From IMG/VR virus record IMGVR_UViG_3300006128_000031, positions 1 to 32,762 of that record: 32,762 nt of DNA; one strand, written 5' to 3'. The DNA comes from a virus. How positions within the stretch are numbered: the first letter of the stretch is position 1; each line of letters opens with the position of its first letter. The notes beneath the pieces are model-generated. The model made no database searches, was not told the DNA's origin, and saw nothing but the letters and a program-made list of their open reading frames with translations. Of the stretch, positions 6,049 through 13,146 are shown piece after piece. Both the position numbers and the translations under genes were made by a program.

Positions 6049-6270
6049 ATGCGAGACTACAAACACGAGTACCAGCTTCAACTGAAGCGCGGTGATGACA
6101 AGGGACAAATAGAACGGCAACGCGCAAGGCGTATGCTGGACAAGGACGGTGTCGATAGAGCTGGAAAGAACATCGACCACATCAAGCCCATCAAATCAGG
6201 CGGTCTCTCGACCAAGGGCAACCTGAGACTTCGCTCCCCCAAGGCCAACAAGTCCGACAACAAAAAATGA
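6049..6270 (+). CDS. small HNH-like endonuclease domain protein
   Basis: A 73-residue, strongly basic protein. The segment NIDHIKPIKSGGLSTKGNLR (41-60) then SPKANKSDNKK fits a compact HNH fold: D-H at 43-44, and G-N-L and N-K-S-D corresponding to the later N and H/N positions. The N-terminal part is helical and Arg/Lys-rich (QRARRML). It has a good ribosome-binding site (AGAGGTG) and overlaps the primase-helicase start (ATGA). It may nick DNA during replication or packaging. The final HNH ligand is not obvious, so activity is uncertain. Confidence 0.65.
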   Translation: MRDYKHEYQLQLKRGDDKGQIERQRARRMLDKDGVDRAGKNIDHIKPIKSGGLSTKGNLRLRSPKANKSDNKK

Positions 6271-7958
6271 ATGTCGAGGATTTCATTGCATCGCTCAACG
6301 TGGCGGTGCATAAAAGAGTTCCCTGCCCTCTTTGTTCTGACGAGAGGAAAAAAAAGAATGCCAAAGACTTCGACATCCGCAGGACTGACGATGCTTGGCA
6401 ATACTTCTGCCATCACTGCGCCGCCTCTGGCGCTGTTACGTTTAAACAACCCAAGTTTTACCCGGTAAAAAAAATGCAAGTTCAAGCCATCAATCCCCAG
6501 ACATACGACTTCCTCAAAGACCATCACTACGACTACCTAGCCAAGCGCGGTATCACCAAGACAACGGCTGACGTTTACCAGTTGTTCTCCGCCGAGAAGT
6601 ATTTCTCACGCATCGCCAAGAAGACCGACTCGATTGGCTTCCCCTACTACCAAGGCGGCAAGTTGGTTGGGGCCAAGTACCGCTCGATTGAAAGCAAAGA
6701 CTTCACACAAGAGCTTGGCGGCTCGCAGGTTTTCTTCGGCATCGACTTGGTGGACACCGCCCTTCCGGTTGTGATTGTGGAGGGTGAGATTGACGCGCTC
6801 ACGCTCACCGAATGCGGTATCAAAAATGTTTTAAGTGTTCCATCGGGCGCTCCGCTCAAGGTATCGGACGGAAAGATTGACGCAAGCGAGGACAAGAAGT
6901 TCTCCTTCGTCTGGGCGGCCAACGAGGTTTTAAACAAGGTCCCCTACGTGGTCATCGCGGTAGACACCGACTCTGCGGGACAAGCCTTGGCCGAGGAGCT
7001 TGCGAGGCGTATCGGCAAAGACAAATGCCGCATCGCCAAATCGGATTACAAGGACCTGAATGATGCCTTCATGGCGGAGGGTGCTGACAAGGTCAAAGAG
7101 ATTATCGATGCCGCCGAACCATATCCGGTTGCGGGATTAAGTTCAGCCCGTAAGTTTGAAGAACGTTTAAACGACCTATTCAACAAAGGGACCGGCAAGG
7201 GTGAGAGTACTGGGTACGCCAACGTGGATGAGATTTACACCATCGCTCAGGGCCAGCTTTCAATCGTCACCGGATATCCATCCAGCGGTAAGAGTAACTT
7301 TGTGGACCAGTTGATGGTTAACCTTGCCAAGAAGCATGATTGGAAGTTTGCCATTTGCTCTTTTGAAAACGCTCCCGAGATTCACATCTCGCGGTTGATG
7401 GAGATTTATTCCAAGAAGCGGTTCTTTGATGGGGATAACAAAATGACCCCAGAAGAAAAGACGCAAGCATTTAAATGGGTGGAGGAGCACTTCCTGTTTT
7501 TGGATTCGGAAGGTGCTGAGCCCGCATCGATTGATTCGATTATCGAGAGGGCCAAGGTTGCTGTCGCCCGAATCGGGATTCGCGGTCTGGTGGTTGACCC
7601 CTACAACTACATCGACAACAAAGGCAATCAGGCGGAGCACGAGTTCATATCGACCATGCTGACGCGAATACAGGCCTTTTGCAAGGCTTTCGGGGTCCAC
7701 ACATGGTTTGTTGCACACCCATCAAAAATAACGCGCTCTGGCGTTGAATTGCCGCGTCCTGATGGCATGGCTATCAGTGGTTCGATGGCGTGGTGGGCAA
7801 AGGCCGATTGCGGGGTGACCATCCATCGCGGTAAAGGCACAACGGTTGAAGTCGCTGTTTGGAAATGCCGCTATCGGTGGGTTGGTACTCAGGGCGAAAC
7901 GACTCTCGAGTTTGAACGAGGCACAGGGACCTACAAAGAATCGATGGATGACTTCTGA
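6267..7958 (+). CDS. T7 gp4-like bifunctional primase-helicase
   Basis: A 563-residue protein with all domains in order: zinc finger with C20-x2-C23 and C48-x2-C51; TOPRIM primase core with VEGEIDALTL (171-180) and DTDSAG (233-238); and a RecA/DnaB-type hexameric helicase with Walker A GYPSSGKSN (336-344) and Walker B LVVDPYNYI (441-449). It primes the lagging strand and unwinds DNA at the fork. The length matches T7 gp4 (566). It contains two GTTTAAAC copies, and a third abuts its stop codon. No DNA polymerase gene is in the window, so that partner must lie outside or come from the host. Confidence 0.92.
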   Translation: MNVEDFIASLNVAVHKRVPCPLCSDERKKKNAKDFDIRRTDDAWQYFCHHCAASGAVTFKQPKFYPVKKMQVQAINPQTYDFLKDHHYDYLAKRGITKTTADVYQLFSAEKYFSRIAKKTDSIGFPYYQGGKLVGAKYRSIESKDFTQELGGSQVFFGIDLVDTALPVVIVEGEIDALTLTECGIKNVLSVPSGAPLKVSDGKIDASEDKKFSFVWAANEVLNKVPYVVIAVDTDSAGQALAEELARRIGKDKCRIAKSDYKDLNDAFMAEGADKVKEIIDAAEPYPVAGLSSARKFEERLNDLFNKGTGKGESTGYANVDEIYTIAQGQLSIVTGYPSSGKSNFVDQLMVNLAKKHDWKFAICSFENAPEIHISRLMEIYSKKRFFDGDNKMTPEEKTQAFKWVEEHFLFLDSEGAEPASIDSIIERAKVAVARIGIRGLVVDPYNYIDNKGNQAEHEFISTMLTRIQAFCKAFGVHTWFVAHPSKITRSGVELPRPDGMAISGSMAWWAKADCGVTIHRGKGTTVEVAVWKCRYRWVGTQGETTLEFERGTGTYKESMDDF

Positions 7959-8015
7959 GTTTAAACGGTGAGCTTGTGATGAGCTCCTGTGGATAACTTT
8001 TTTTGGACGAAAAAA

Positions 8016-8035
8016 AACCCGCTCGATGGCGGGTT
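8016..8035. terminator. bidirectional terminator between convergent operons
   Basis: AACCCGC, loop TCGATG, GCGGGTT, flanked by an A run on the left and T-rich sequence on the right, so it can stop transcription from both sides. It separates the primase-helicase gene from the leftward operon ending at 8063. The 104-base gap also holds a GTTTAAAC copy and one AACTAGTGTCAA repeat. Confidence 0.85.
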
Positions 8036-8062
8036 CTTTTCTTTTCAACTAGTGTCAATCGC

Positions 8063-8278
8063 TTAGTGCTTTGTTTCGGTTGGGGGGGTCATGTCGTAGG
8101 CCTCAACAACCTTGTCGCTGATGAAGGCCAACAGTTCCAGCGGGTCAATCCTGTTTGACCTAGCGACCCCAATCGCCAAGGTCAGGAACATGACCAGCAC
8201 ATCATCGGCGGCCTCACCGAGCAAAGACTGAGAGAAGGTTTCAAACTTCTCAATCAGTTCGGTATCAATCGTTTTCAT
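8063..8278 (-). CDS. small hypothetical protein at the end of the MoxR-VWA operon
   Basis: A 71-residue, mainly helical acidic protein (MKTIDTELIEKFETFSQSLL) with a hydrophobic helix DDVLVMFLTLAIGVA. It overlaps the VWA gene stop by ATGA and has AAGGA upstream. It could be a small partner of the MoxR-VWA system; no family is recognised. Confidence 0.65.
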   Translation of the reverse strand: MKTIDTELIEKFETFSQSLLGEAADDVLVMFLTLAIGVARSNRIDPLELLAFISDKVVEAYDMTPPTETKH

Positions 8279-9069
8279 TTCAATCCTTTCAAGAGTTTAC
8301 TGAAGGCAACACTACCAAGGTCATCGACCGAATACACATTCTGTGCATTATCGAAGCATTGTTCAACATCGGTGCGACCGATACCAATCGCCACCAATTT
8401 GATTTTGTGCTTATCGGCCATTAACTGAATGTGGCGCATATTGTCAGGGTTATAACCAGAAGCATCGGTAATCAGAAACAAAACCTTACGAGTTTCGGGG
8501 CGCATCCGGAGCTCATCGACAGTGCAGAACAGGGCCGCATAATCGGGAGTGCCGCCGGTGACCATCATGCTCATGTAACCAAGCTTGGGGGCGGCTTTTA
8601 ACAGCGGCTCATTCCATTGTTTAAACGGTATAAACTTTGCCGTCTCGACAATCAGTTCTTTGATTTTCGCAGAACCCGATTCCTGTTTGCTGAAGTATTC
8701 GCCACCACCATTTTTGAATCCGGTCACGCAATACGAAGCCTTGGCATTATCCAAAAGCTTGCAGAGTTGAATCGTCACCGCCTGAGCAACAGGCATTTCA
8801 TTGTGCATCGAACCCGAGCAATCAACCAGAACCGAAACCGCAGAGGTCTCCGACTCTTCAAGAGTGCGGCGCGAAAAGATATTGGCCGAGCCAGTCGCGA
8901 ATCGGGTGAATGCCTTGCGGTCAATACGTCCCGACTCTTCATGGGTATTCCAACCAACCATATCCATCGACCGCAGAAGCCGAGATAATTCGGCGCGGAC
9001 AGAACCTAAACCCTGCGGGGTTTTATTAAACTTAGCCGCAAACATTTCCAAACCATGTTGTTTGTTCAT
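8275..9069 (-). CDS. VWA-domain protein (CobT C-terminal-like)
   Basis: A 264-residue protein; start MNKQHGLEMF at 9069 chosen (a TTG two codons earlier overlaps the upstream stop). The von Willebrand A fold shows a complete metal-ion-dependent adhesion site: DCSGSM (83-88), T174 in TGGTPD, and D202 in LITDAS. The residues before it (about 15-75) are rich in Arg, as in CobT-type proteins. VWA proteins act as substrate-binding partners of MoxR AAA+ ATPases. Directly downstream of the metallopeptidase gene and near the ATPase; together they look like a CobS/CobT system with CobT split in two. Confidence 0.85.
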   Translation of the reverse strand: MNKQHGLEMFAAKFNKTPQGLGSVRAELSRLLRSMDMVGWNTHEESGRIDRKAFTRFATGSANIFSRRTLEESETSAVSVLVDCSGSMHNEMPVAQAVTIQLCKLLDNAKASYCVTGFKNGGGEYFSKQESGSAKIKELIVETAKFIPFKQWNEPLLKAAPKLGYMSMMVTGGTPDYAALFCTVDELRMRPETRKVLFLITDASGYNPDNMRHIQLMADKHKIKLVAIGIGRTDVEQCFDNAQNVYSVDDLGSVAFSKLLKGLK

Positions 9070-9071
9070 AA

Positions 9072-10007
9072 TCAATCCCAGTTAAATTCATAATAGACAG
9101 GCTTACCAACGGCGGGAGTTTCTTTCTTATCGCCACCGCCCAGTTGCTTGGTGATGAAACCGTTGGGGTCAACGTCACGCTCACCGTCATCCCCATCGCC
9201 CCCCTTGGCGTCAGCGTTGGGCTCATCGCCTTGCTCATCCCCTTGCTCATCGCCCTGCGCCGGACCGCCATCACCGTCAGCGGGGTCATTCGACTCACCG
9301 CTGGGCTCAGGCGAGTTGCCCTGAGTGGTTTGTTCGGGATTATTCTGCTGTTCTTTATCAAGCTTATCCTTGGTCTTTTGCAATCGCTTGTTTAGCTCAA
9401 TTGCAATCTCAACGATTCGCTCAGTATTGTCAGCAACCTTGGCAAGATTAATCGCCCAATCAATGTCAGCACCGTAAGGCGAAGCAGAGATAATCGACTC
9501 GGCGGTAATCCCATAACCGTTTAAACGTCTACCCTCGATGGCAAGCATAAACGGTATGTTTTTGTAATCGTCCGGCTCAACATAACCTTTGGCGAGAATA
9601 TTGTTGACCAGAGATTCAAACAACAGTCGCGCATTGGGTGCGTGACCGGAGTTGATAACCTTCATCTCGATTCGCGGGTCTTCAAGACCGTTGATTAACT
9701 TGTGAACAAAATGACCGTGGGCATTGCGAGCATTATCCCAAGGCTCATTCTTGGTAAACCAAGCATGACCAAGCTCGTGCAAGGCATAACCAATCAGGTC
9801 ATTGAATCGCGACTTGGGTATGTCGGCATTCTCATCGATACTGGGGAAGATAATCTTGGCGTTCAGTCTGCCGTATTTATCATCGAAGATAATGCCAGCA
9901 GTCTCACCGGACCAGACAATCTCCAGCGTATCGAATTGATTGCCGGAAGATTTGAAGATTCTCTCAAGCGTAGAGCTAACACCACGCTGAACATCGATAC
10001 CTAACAT
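9072..10007 (-). CDS. CobT N-terminal-like zinc metallopeptidase with acidic linker
   Basis: A 311-residue protein; start MLGIDVQRGV at 10007 has GGGGGT upstream, while the longer frame reads back through the ATPase gene. HELGH (77-81) is a zinc-binding metallopeptidase motif and INGLEDPRIE (105-114) supplies the likely third ligand, as in CobT-type and phage VWA-associated peptidases. Residues about 215-290 are a low-complexity Asp/Gly/Pro/Gln region containing the tandem repeat GDEQ. It could process or unfold host or virion proteins with the adjacent ATPase and VWA protein. It does not contain a VWA domain itself. Confidence 0.8.
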   Translation of the reverse strand: MLGIDVQRGVSSTLERIFKSSGNQFDTLEIVWSGETAGIIFDDKYGRLNAKIIFPSIDENADIPKSRFNDLIGYALHELGHAWFTKNEPWDNARNAHGHFVHKLINGLEDPRIEMKVINSGHAPNARLLFESLVNNILAKGYVEPDDYKNIPFMLAIEGRRLNGYGITAESIISASPYGADIDWAINLAKVADNTERIVEIAIELNKRLQKTKDKLDKEQQNNPEQTTQGNSPEPSGESNDPADGDGGPAQGDEQGDEQGDEPNADAKGGDGDDGERDVDPNGFITKQLGGGDKKETPAVGKPVYYEFNWD

Positions 10008-10008
10008 A

Positions 10009-11475
10009 TTAAACCCCCACAAGATATTGTTTGATTTTCGCGGCATCGATAACCGCAATGTAAATACCCTGCAATTCGCTTTCGCATTCAGCGGGATACT
10101 TATTGATAACCGCATTCTCATAAGCGGTCTTAATGGGCAAGCCTTTCTTAATGGCGCGAGCCCAAGCGAATAACTGACGCAAGCTGGGAGGCTGAGTAAG
10201 CAAACCAGCGCGAGCCTTTTCGCGAGCAGTGTTGGCGAGTTTGACAATAAGCTCAGCCGCACCGAACGGCAAACCTGTGCGGGCCACAATCAAATCGGTT
10301 TCTTTCTTGGGAGGAAGATAATCGAATTGAAGGGTATAACTGAAGCGGTCAATAAAGGCCGAGTTCATTTCTCGAACACCAGTGAAGTTGCCGCTGGTAT
10401 TGCCATAACCGTTCGAGTTATCGGCGCAAAAGAAAACCACGTGCGAAGCGACTGGGATTCTCTGGCCTGTTTCCGAAACGGTCAGTGCGCGGTGCGGCGA
10501 ACGCTCACACAAAGAGTGCAGAACAGCAATCGACTGGGCGCGAGCAAAACCGATTTCATCGAGCAAGATAATCGCGCCAGCATATTGAATGGCCTGAGTA
10601 ATAATCCCAGCCTTCCACACAACAGAGCCAGCGTCAATCGAGTTGCCACCGATAAAGTCGGCACGTTCAAGCGCCTCGTCAAAGTTAATCCGGAACAAGC
10701 GCCGACCGAGTCGGGCCGCAATCTGAGAAGCGAATTCTGTTTTACCAGTACCGCGCTCACCAGCGAGCCAGCAGTTATCGGGAAGCTCATCGCTCAGGGC
10801 AACCAAGGCCTGATGGAGAATGACAGGGTTGAAGACATAATCATCAACCATTTTCGGGGCATTGACATCGCCCCAGTATTCAATATCCATGTCACCAAAA
10901 TCAACCGTCTCGCCATCGACAACGTATTTGCAAATGTCGCCGAATAATTCCTTGGCTTTCTTGAGAGTGGTTGCGGGAATAACAGCGGCAATCTCTTGAA
11001 TACGTTCGACAGGGGTAACCTGTTTAAACGCATCAAACTGAGAAGCAATCGCGGCGCGAATCTCGTTATTGACCTTGGTGTAATCAACACCAGTAATCGA
11101 TTGAAGCTTTGCCTCAATATCATCGGTCAGTTTCCGATGAGCCTCATTAACAAGCTGTCTGTCATTAACGATTTTTTTGAGAAGATTATCAACATCGGCG
11201 CGAATCGAATTGACATTTGCCTCAGCGGTAGTCGCGCTGATAACCGCGTCATTAATCTGGGCCACAATCATAGGGTCAGCGGTAGCACCAGCCTGAACCA
11301 TTTTAAGTGGTTGCATTTGCTTGCAAAGCTCGAGAGTCAAGCCGCCCTGATTAATGTAATGCTCGCAAGCATTAACCGCTTCAACCTGAGTGGGCTTGGC
11401 ATCAACGCCAATATAAACAAGAGCCGCATTAAGTTTAGCGGCAGGGATTAAGGAAAGCTGCATTCTGATATTCAT
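10009..11475 (-). CDS. MoxR/CobS-like AAA+ ATPase
   Basis: A 488-residue protein; start MNIRMQLSLI at 11475 follows TGCGAGGTTATT. The N-terminal 200 residues are helical, probably coiled-coil (about 85-145). The AAA+ core has Walker A GERGTGKTE (239-247), Walker B AIILLDEIG (301-309), a polar sensor strand VVFFCADN (346-353), an Arg-finger region FIDRF (374-378) and a sensor-2 helix PSLRQLFAW (430-438). MoxR/CobS ATPases remodel proteins or insert metals with VWA partners; in T4-like cyanophages related cobS genes are common. Here it heads the ATPase-peptidase-VWA set. Confidence 0.88.
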   Translation of the reverse strand: MNIRMQLSLIPAAKLNAALVYIGVDAKPTQVEAVNACEHYINQGGLTLELCKQMQPLKMVQAGATADPMIVAQINDAVISATTAEANVNSIRADVDNLLKKIVNDRQLVNEAHRKLTDDIEAKLQSITGVDYTKVNNEIRAAIASQFDAFKQVTPVERIQEIAAVIPATTLKKAKELFGDICKYVVDGETVDFGDMDIEYWGDVNAPKMVDDYVFNPVILHQALVALSDELPDNCWLAGERGTGKTEFASQIAARLGRRLFRINFDEALERADFIGGNSIDAGSVVWKAGIITQAIQYAGAIILLDEIGFARAQSIAVLHSLCERSPHRALTVSETGQRIPVASHVVFFCADNSNGYGNTSGNFTGVREMNSAFIDRFSYTLQFDYLPPKKETDLIVARTGLPFGAAELIVKLANTAREKARAGLLTQPPSLRQLFAWARAIKKGLPIKTAYENAVINKYPAECESELQGIYIAVIDAAKIKQYLVGV

Positions 11476-11488
11476 AATAACCTCGCAA

Positions 11489-12043
11489 TTAAAGGGTGAA
11501 TTGATTGTTATCGACAGGGCAAACAGGCAAACCGACATCCGCCCATTTCTTGGTGAGCCGGATAGTAAATCCGCAAGCGGGGCAATATGCTTTGAGCAAT
11601 CGAGTGCCTTGGGTTTTGTATTTATCCTCCGCGTTTAAACGAGCGTGAGGATAAGCGCCGAGAGATTCAGTGAGCGGCCCGAGATTCTCTTTGAATTGCT
11701 CACCCACAACCGTATGCGTGGGCTTGCCATCTAGGAAAAGCTTTTTGACCAGAGCGGGAAAGCGTCCCTTGTGACCGTCACCATCGGTAGCCGCGTGGGC
11801 CAACTCGTGGACCAGAATGCCCATCACCTCAATAGGATTATCCTGTTTGGGGGTGATGAATATCTCGTGGTGATTATCGGCAGACGCGGCGGGAGAGTGG
11901 TGCTCACCGATAACCGCACCGCGACCACCGCGACTTGGGAAGCCGCAGGTCACCCGAATCTTGTCGGGTAATGGATGCCCAACAGATTCAAACAAAGGCC
12001 GGAGAGATTCAACGGCCAGATTCAACCAGTCTTCACGTTTCAT
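11489..12043 (-). CDS. SprT-like zinc metalloprotease
   Basis: A 184-residue protein; start MKREDWLNLA at 12043 follows TGCGAGGTG. SprT signature VHELAHAATDGDGHKGRF (78-95) gives the HExxH zinc site with H91 as the third ligand. The C-terminal zinc-ribbon-like part has CPAC (154-157) and one further Cys (C175), so the ribbon looks incomplete. The eukaryotic relative Spartan cleaves DNA-protein crosslinks. It is the gene before the MoxR ATPase in the operon, giving two metalloproteases in one transcription unit. Confidence 0.85.
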   Translation of the reverse strand: MKREDWLNLAVESLRPLFESVGHPLPDKIRVTCGFPSRGGRGAVIGEHHSPAASADNHHEIFITPKQDNPIEVMGILVHELAHAATDGDGHKGRFPALVKKLFLDGKPTHTVVGEQFKENLGPLTESLGAYPHARLNAEDKYKTQGTRLLKAYCPACGFTIRLTKKWADVGLPVCPVDNNQFTL

Positions 12044-12076
12044 ATTACACCTCGCAGTTAATTCAAACAAAATCCG

Positions 12077-12105
12077 ATAATGCACTAGCGATAATGCATT
12101 ATCAA
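12077..12105 (-). promoter_or_regulatory. candidate internal promoter with overlapping palindromic operator
   Basis: On the minus strand TTGATA (12105-12100), a 17-base spacer and CATTAT (12082-12077). The 14-base perfect palindrome GATAATGCATTATC (12090-12103) covers part of the -35 and the spacer, and its half GATAATGCA is repeated at 12076-12084 over the -10. It would drive the SprT, ATPase, peptidase and VWA genes. Confidence 0.55.
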
Positions 12106-12111
12106 GTGTGT

Positions 12112-12201
12112 TTAAATGTTCCAGAGAACGTAGAAAAAGTAACCGAACATTAATATCACAAAGATAATCGCGCAGAACAGGTCATACAAAAATGATTTCA
12201 T
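12112..12201 (-). CDS. single-TM mini-protein (29 aa)
   Basis: A 29-codon frame beginning MKSFLYDLFCAIIFVILMF and ending VLWNI. It is one membrane helix rich in Phe, Ile and Leu. The start overlaps the stop of the upstream gene by ATGA, which strongly suggests coupled translation. Possible roles are membrane perturbation or modulation of a host membrane protein; none can be shown from sequence. Confidence 0.55.
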   Translation of the reverse strand: MKSFLYDLFCAIIFVILMFGYFFYVLWNI

Positions 12202-12380
12202 TTCTCATCCTTCACACAATCGATGTAAGCAATCACATCTCTACGGTACGTGAACGTTCGGCGTTCGCCAAAAAAGTCAAGCCTGTATCGCCCCCAATAT
12301 CCGGTTGGCACATTACTGTTTAACTGAAACTGTATGCCGCGATATTCAAACTTATCGCCGCCAAGCTTAATGATTTTCAT
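12198..12380 (-). CDS. small hypothetical protein (60 aa)
   Basis: Start MKIIKLGGDKFEYRGIQFQL at 12380 is preceded by GCGAGGGG. The protein is basic, rich in aromatic residues and beta-prone (YWGRYRLDFFGERRTF), ending CVKDEK. ATGA overlaps at both ends. No family recognised. Confidence 0.6.
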   Translation of the reverse strand: MKIIKLGGDKFEYRGIQFQLNSNVPTGYWGRYRLDFFGERRTFTYRRDVIAYIDCVKDEK

Positions 12381-12508
12381 AATCCCCTCGCTTTCAAAGC
12401 CAGACATTCTTTATAGGAACCAGTAAAGATAATGCGATAGCTGTTGCGCACGTCACAACCTTTACAGACGATAATGTTGCCAAAGGCATTCACTTGGGCG
12501 GTGTACAT
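12377..12508 (-). CDS. small hypothetical protein (43 aa) with CxxC
   Basis: A 43-residue frame starting MYTAQVNAFGNIIVCKGCDV. GGGAGG lies six bases upstream, the start abuts the stop of the DUF7417-like gene, and the end overlaps the next start (ATGA). The CKGC pair and a third Cys (KECLAL) hint at metal binding, but a full ligand set is lacking. Function unknown. Confidence 0.6.
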   Translation of the reverse strand: MYTAQVNAFGNIIVCKGCDVRNSYRIIFTGSYKECLALKARGL

Positions 12509-12685
12509 TCAAGCCTCCCAGATTAAACCGTCAGCAATTAACTGCTGAGCACAACGACCGTACCAGCCTTGAAGTTGCCAAGCCATGCCTGTATTAACCA
12601 GATATTGCCAAGCTTCCAGATATTGCTCCTGAGATTCATAATCGATGAAACCTTCAACGATTTGAATTGCCTTAATAGAATCCAT
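12509..12685 (-). CDS. DUF7417-like small phage protein
   Basis: A 58-residue protein starting MDSIKAIQIVEGFIDYE at 12685 after CTGCGAGGTGATT. The stretch EAWQYLVNTGMAWQLQGWYG (24-43) followed by R.A..LI..G is the hallmark of a widespread short phage family (I recall it as DUF7417) found in many cyanophages and jumbo phages. It is mainly helical and Trp-rich. The family function is unknown. It is the first confidently called gene of the leftward MoxR-VWA operon. Confidence 0.75.
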   Translation of the reverse strand: MDSIKAIQIVEGFIDYESQEQYLEAWQYLVNTGMAWQLQGWYGRCAQQLIADGLIWEA

Positions 12686-12703
12686 AATCACCTCGCAGAT
12701 AAT

Positions 12704-12745
12704 CGATGCAAACCGCATCGGACAGGGCTCTCATAAAACCCTGTC
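12704..12745 (-). promoter_or_regulatory. tandem leader hairpins before the DUF7417-like gene
   Basis: Two adjacent perfect hairpins in the minus-strand leader: GACAGGG/CCCTGTC (12739-12745 with 12721-12727, 11-base loop) and CGATGC/GCATCG (12704-12720, 5-base loop). They end just upstream of the shared ribosome-binding-site element TGCGAGGT. They could stabilise the mRNA or control translation. Confidence 0.5.
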
Positions 12746-12904
12746 AGTGTGGTCTGTTATCAGTGTCGCCACTGGGTCTCGCACTCGTCTGGAGAACCAA
12801 TCCAGAGTCAAAGCGGTCGGGCATTTACCATCTCGTTCCTGTTGCTTTATCTCATCCGAGAGCAGAGCAGTACTAGCCTTACACCCTGTCAGCGCCAACA
12901 ACAC
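12731..12904 (-). CDS. possible small lipoprotein
   Basis: A 57-codon frame with GTG start reads LLALTGCKAS near the beginning, which matches a lipobox (L-T-G-C), and continues as a charged segment to TDHTDRVL. Without a stop codon a little further upstream the frame would read VGASVLLALTGC, a normal lipoprotein signal peptide; with the GTG start the signal is very short and has no positive charge. It may be a real small lipoprotein with a non-standard start, a decayed gene, or chance. It lies just downstream of a promoter candidate. Confidence 0.3.
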   Translation of the reverse strand: MLLALTGCKASTALLSDEIKQQERDGKCPTALTLDWFSRRVRDPVATLITDHTDRVL

Positions 12905-13146
12905 ACTAGCACCAACACAAGCGATATGCTAGCACTACCAGCAAGGGTGTCAACAAAAAGTTTAAACAAAGTTGTCAATTGTGTTGCGTTTAAACAACAC
13001 ATTGTGTCGTTCACAGGGGACAAACGGTCGCAGGGTTGATGGCGTTATGCAGGTTGGTACAGTGAGCGGTACGCGAACAGCAGTTGCATGTTGATGCTGT
13101 TGTATATGTAAGGGTGAAACCAATTGACTATTGAAAGGGTCAAACA
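12905..13146. promoter_or_regulatory. divergent control region between leftward and late operons
   Basis: No gene can be supported in this stretch. It holds two GTTTAAAC copies 28 bases apart (12960 and 12988), a leftward promoter candidate, and an inverted repeat AACAGCA/TGCTGTT (13076-13101) ahead of the small terminase gene. No convincing rightward promoter was found, although GAAAGGG provides a ribosome-binding site for the start at 13147. Confidence 0.5.
12926..12953 (-). promoter_or_regulatory. candidate promoter of the leftward MoxR-VWA operon
   Basis: On the minus strand TTGACA (12953-12948), a 16-base spacer and TAGCAT (12931-12926). A GTTTAAAC copy is centred about 10 bases upstream of the -35. 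Confidence 0.5.

Noticed and set aside
7260-8058. Long antisense frames opposite the primase-helicase
   Set aside because: They are mirror frames of a well-identified gene and lack initiation signals.
12747-12932. Rightward frame in the divergent control region
   Set aside because: No ribosome-binding site, unusual composition, and it opposes the promoter and leader hairpins of the leftward operon.
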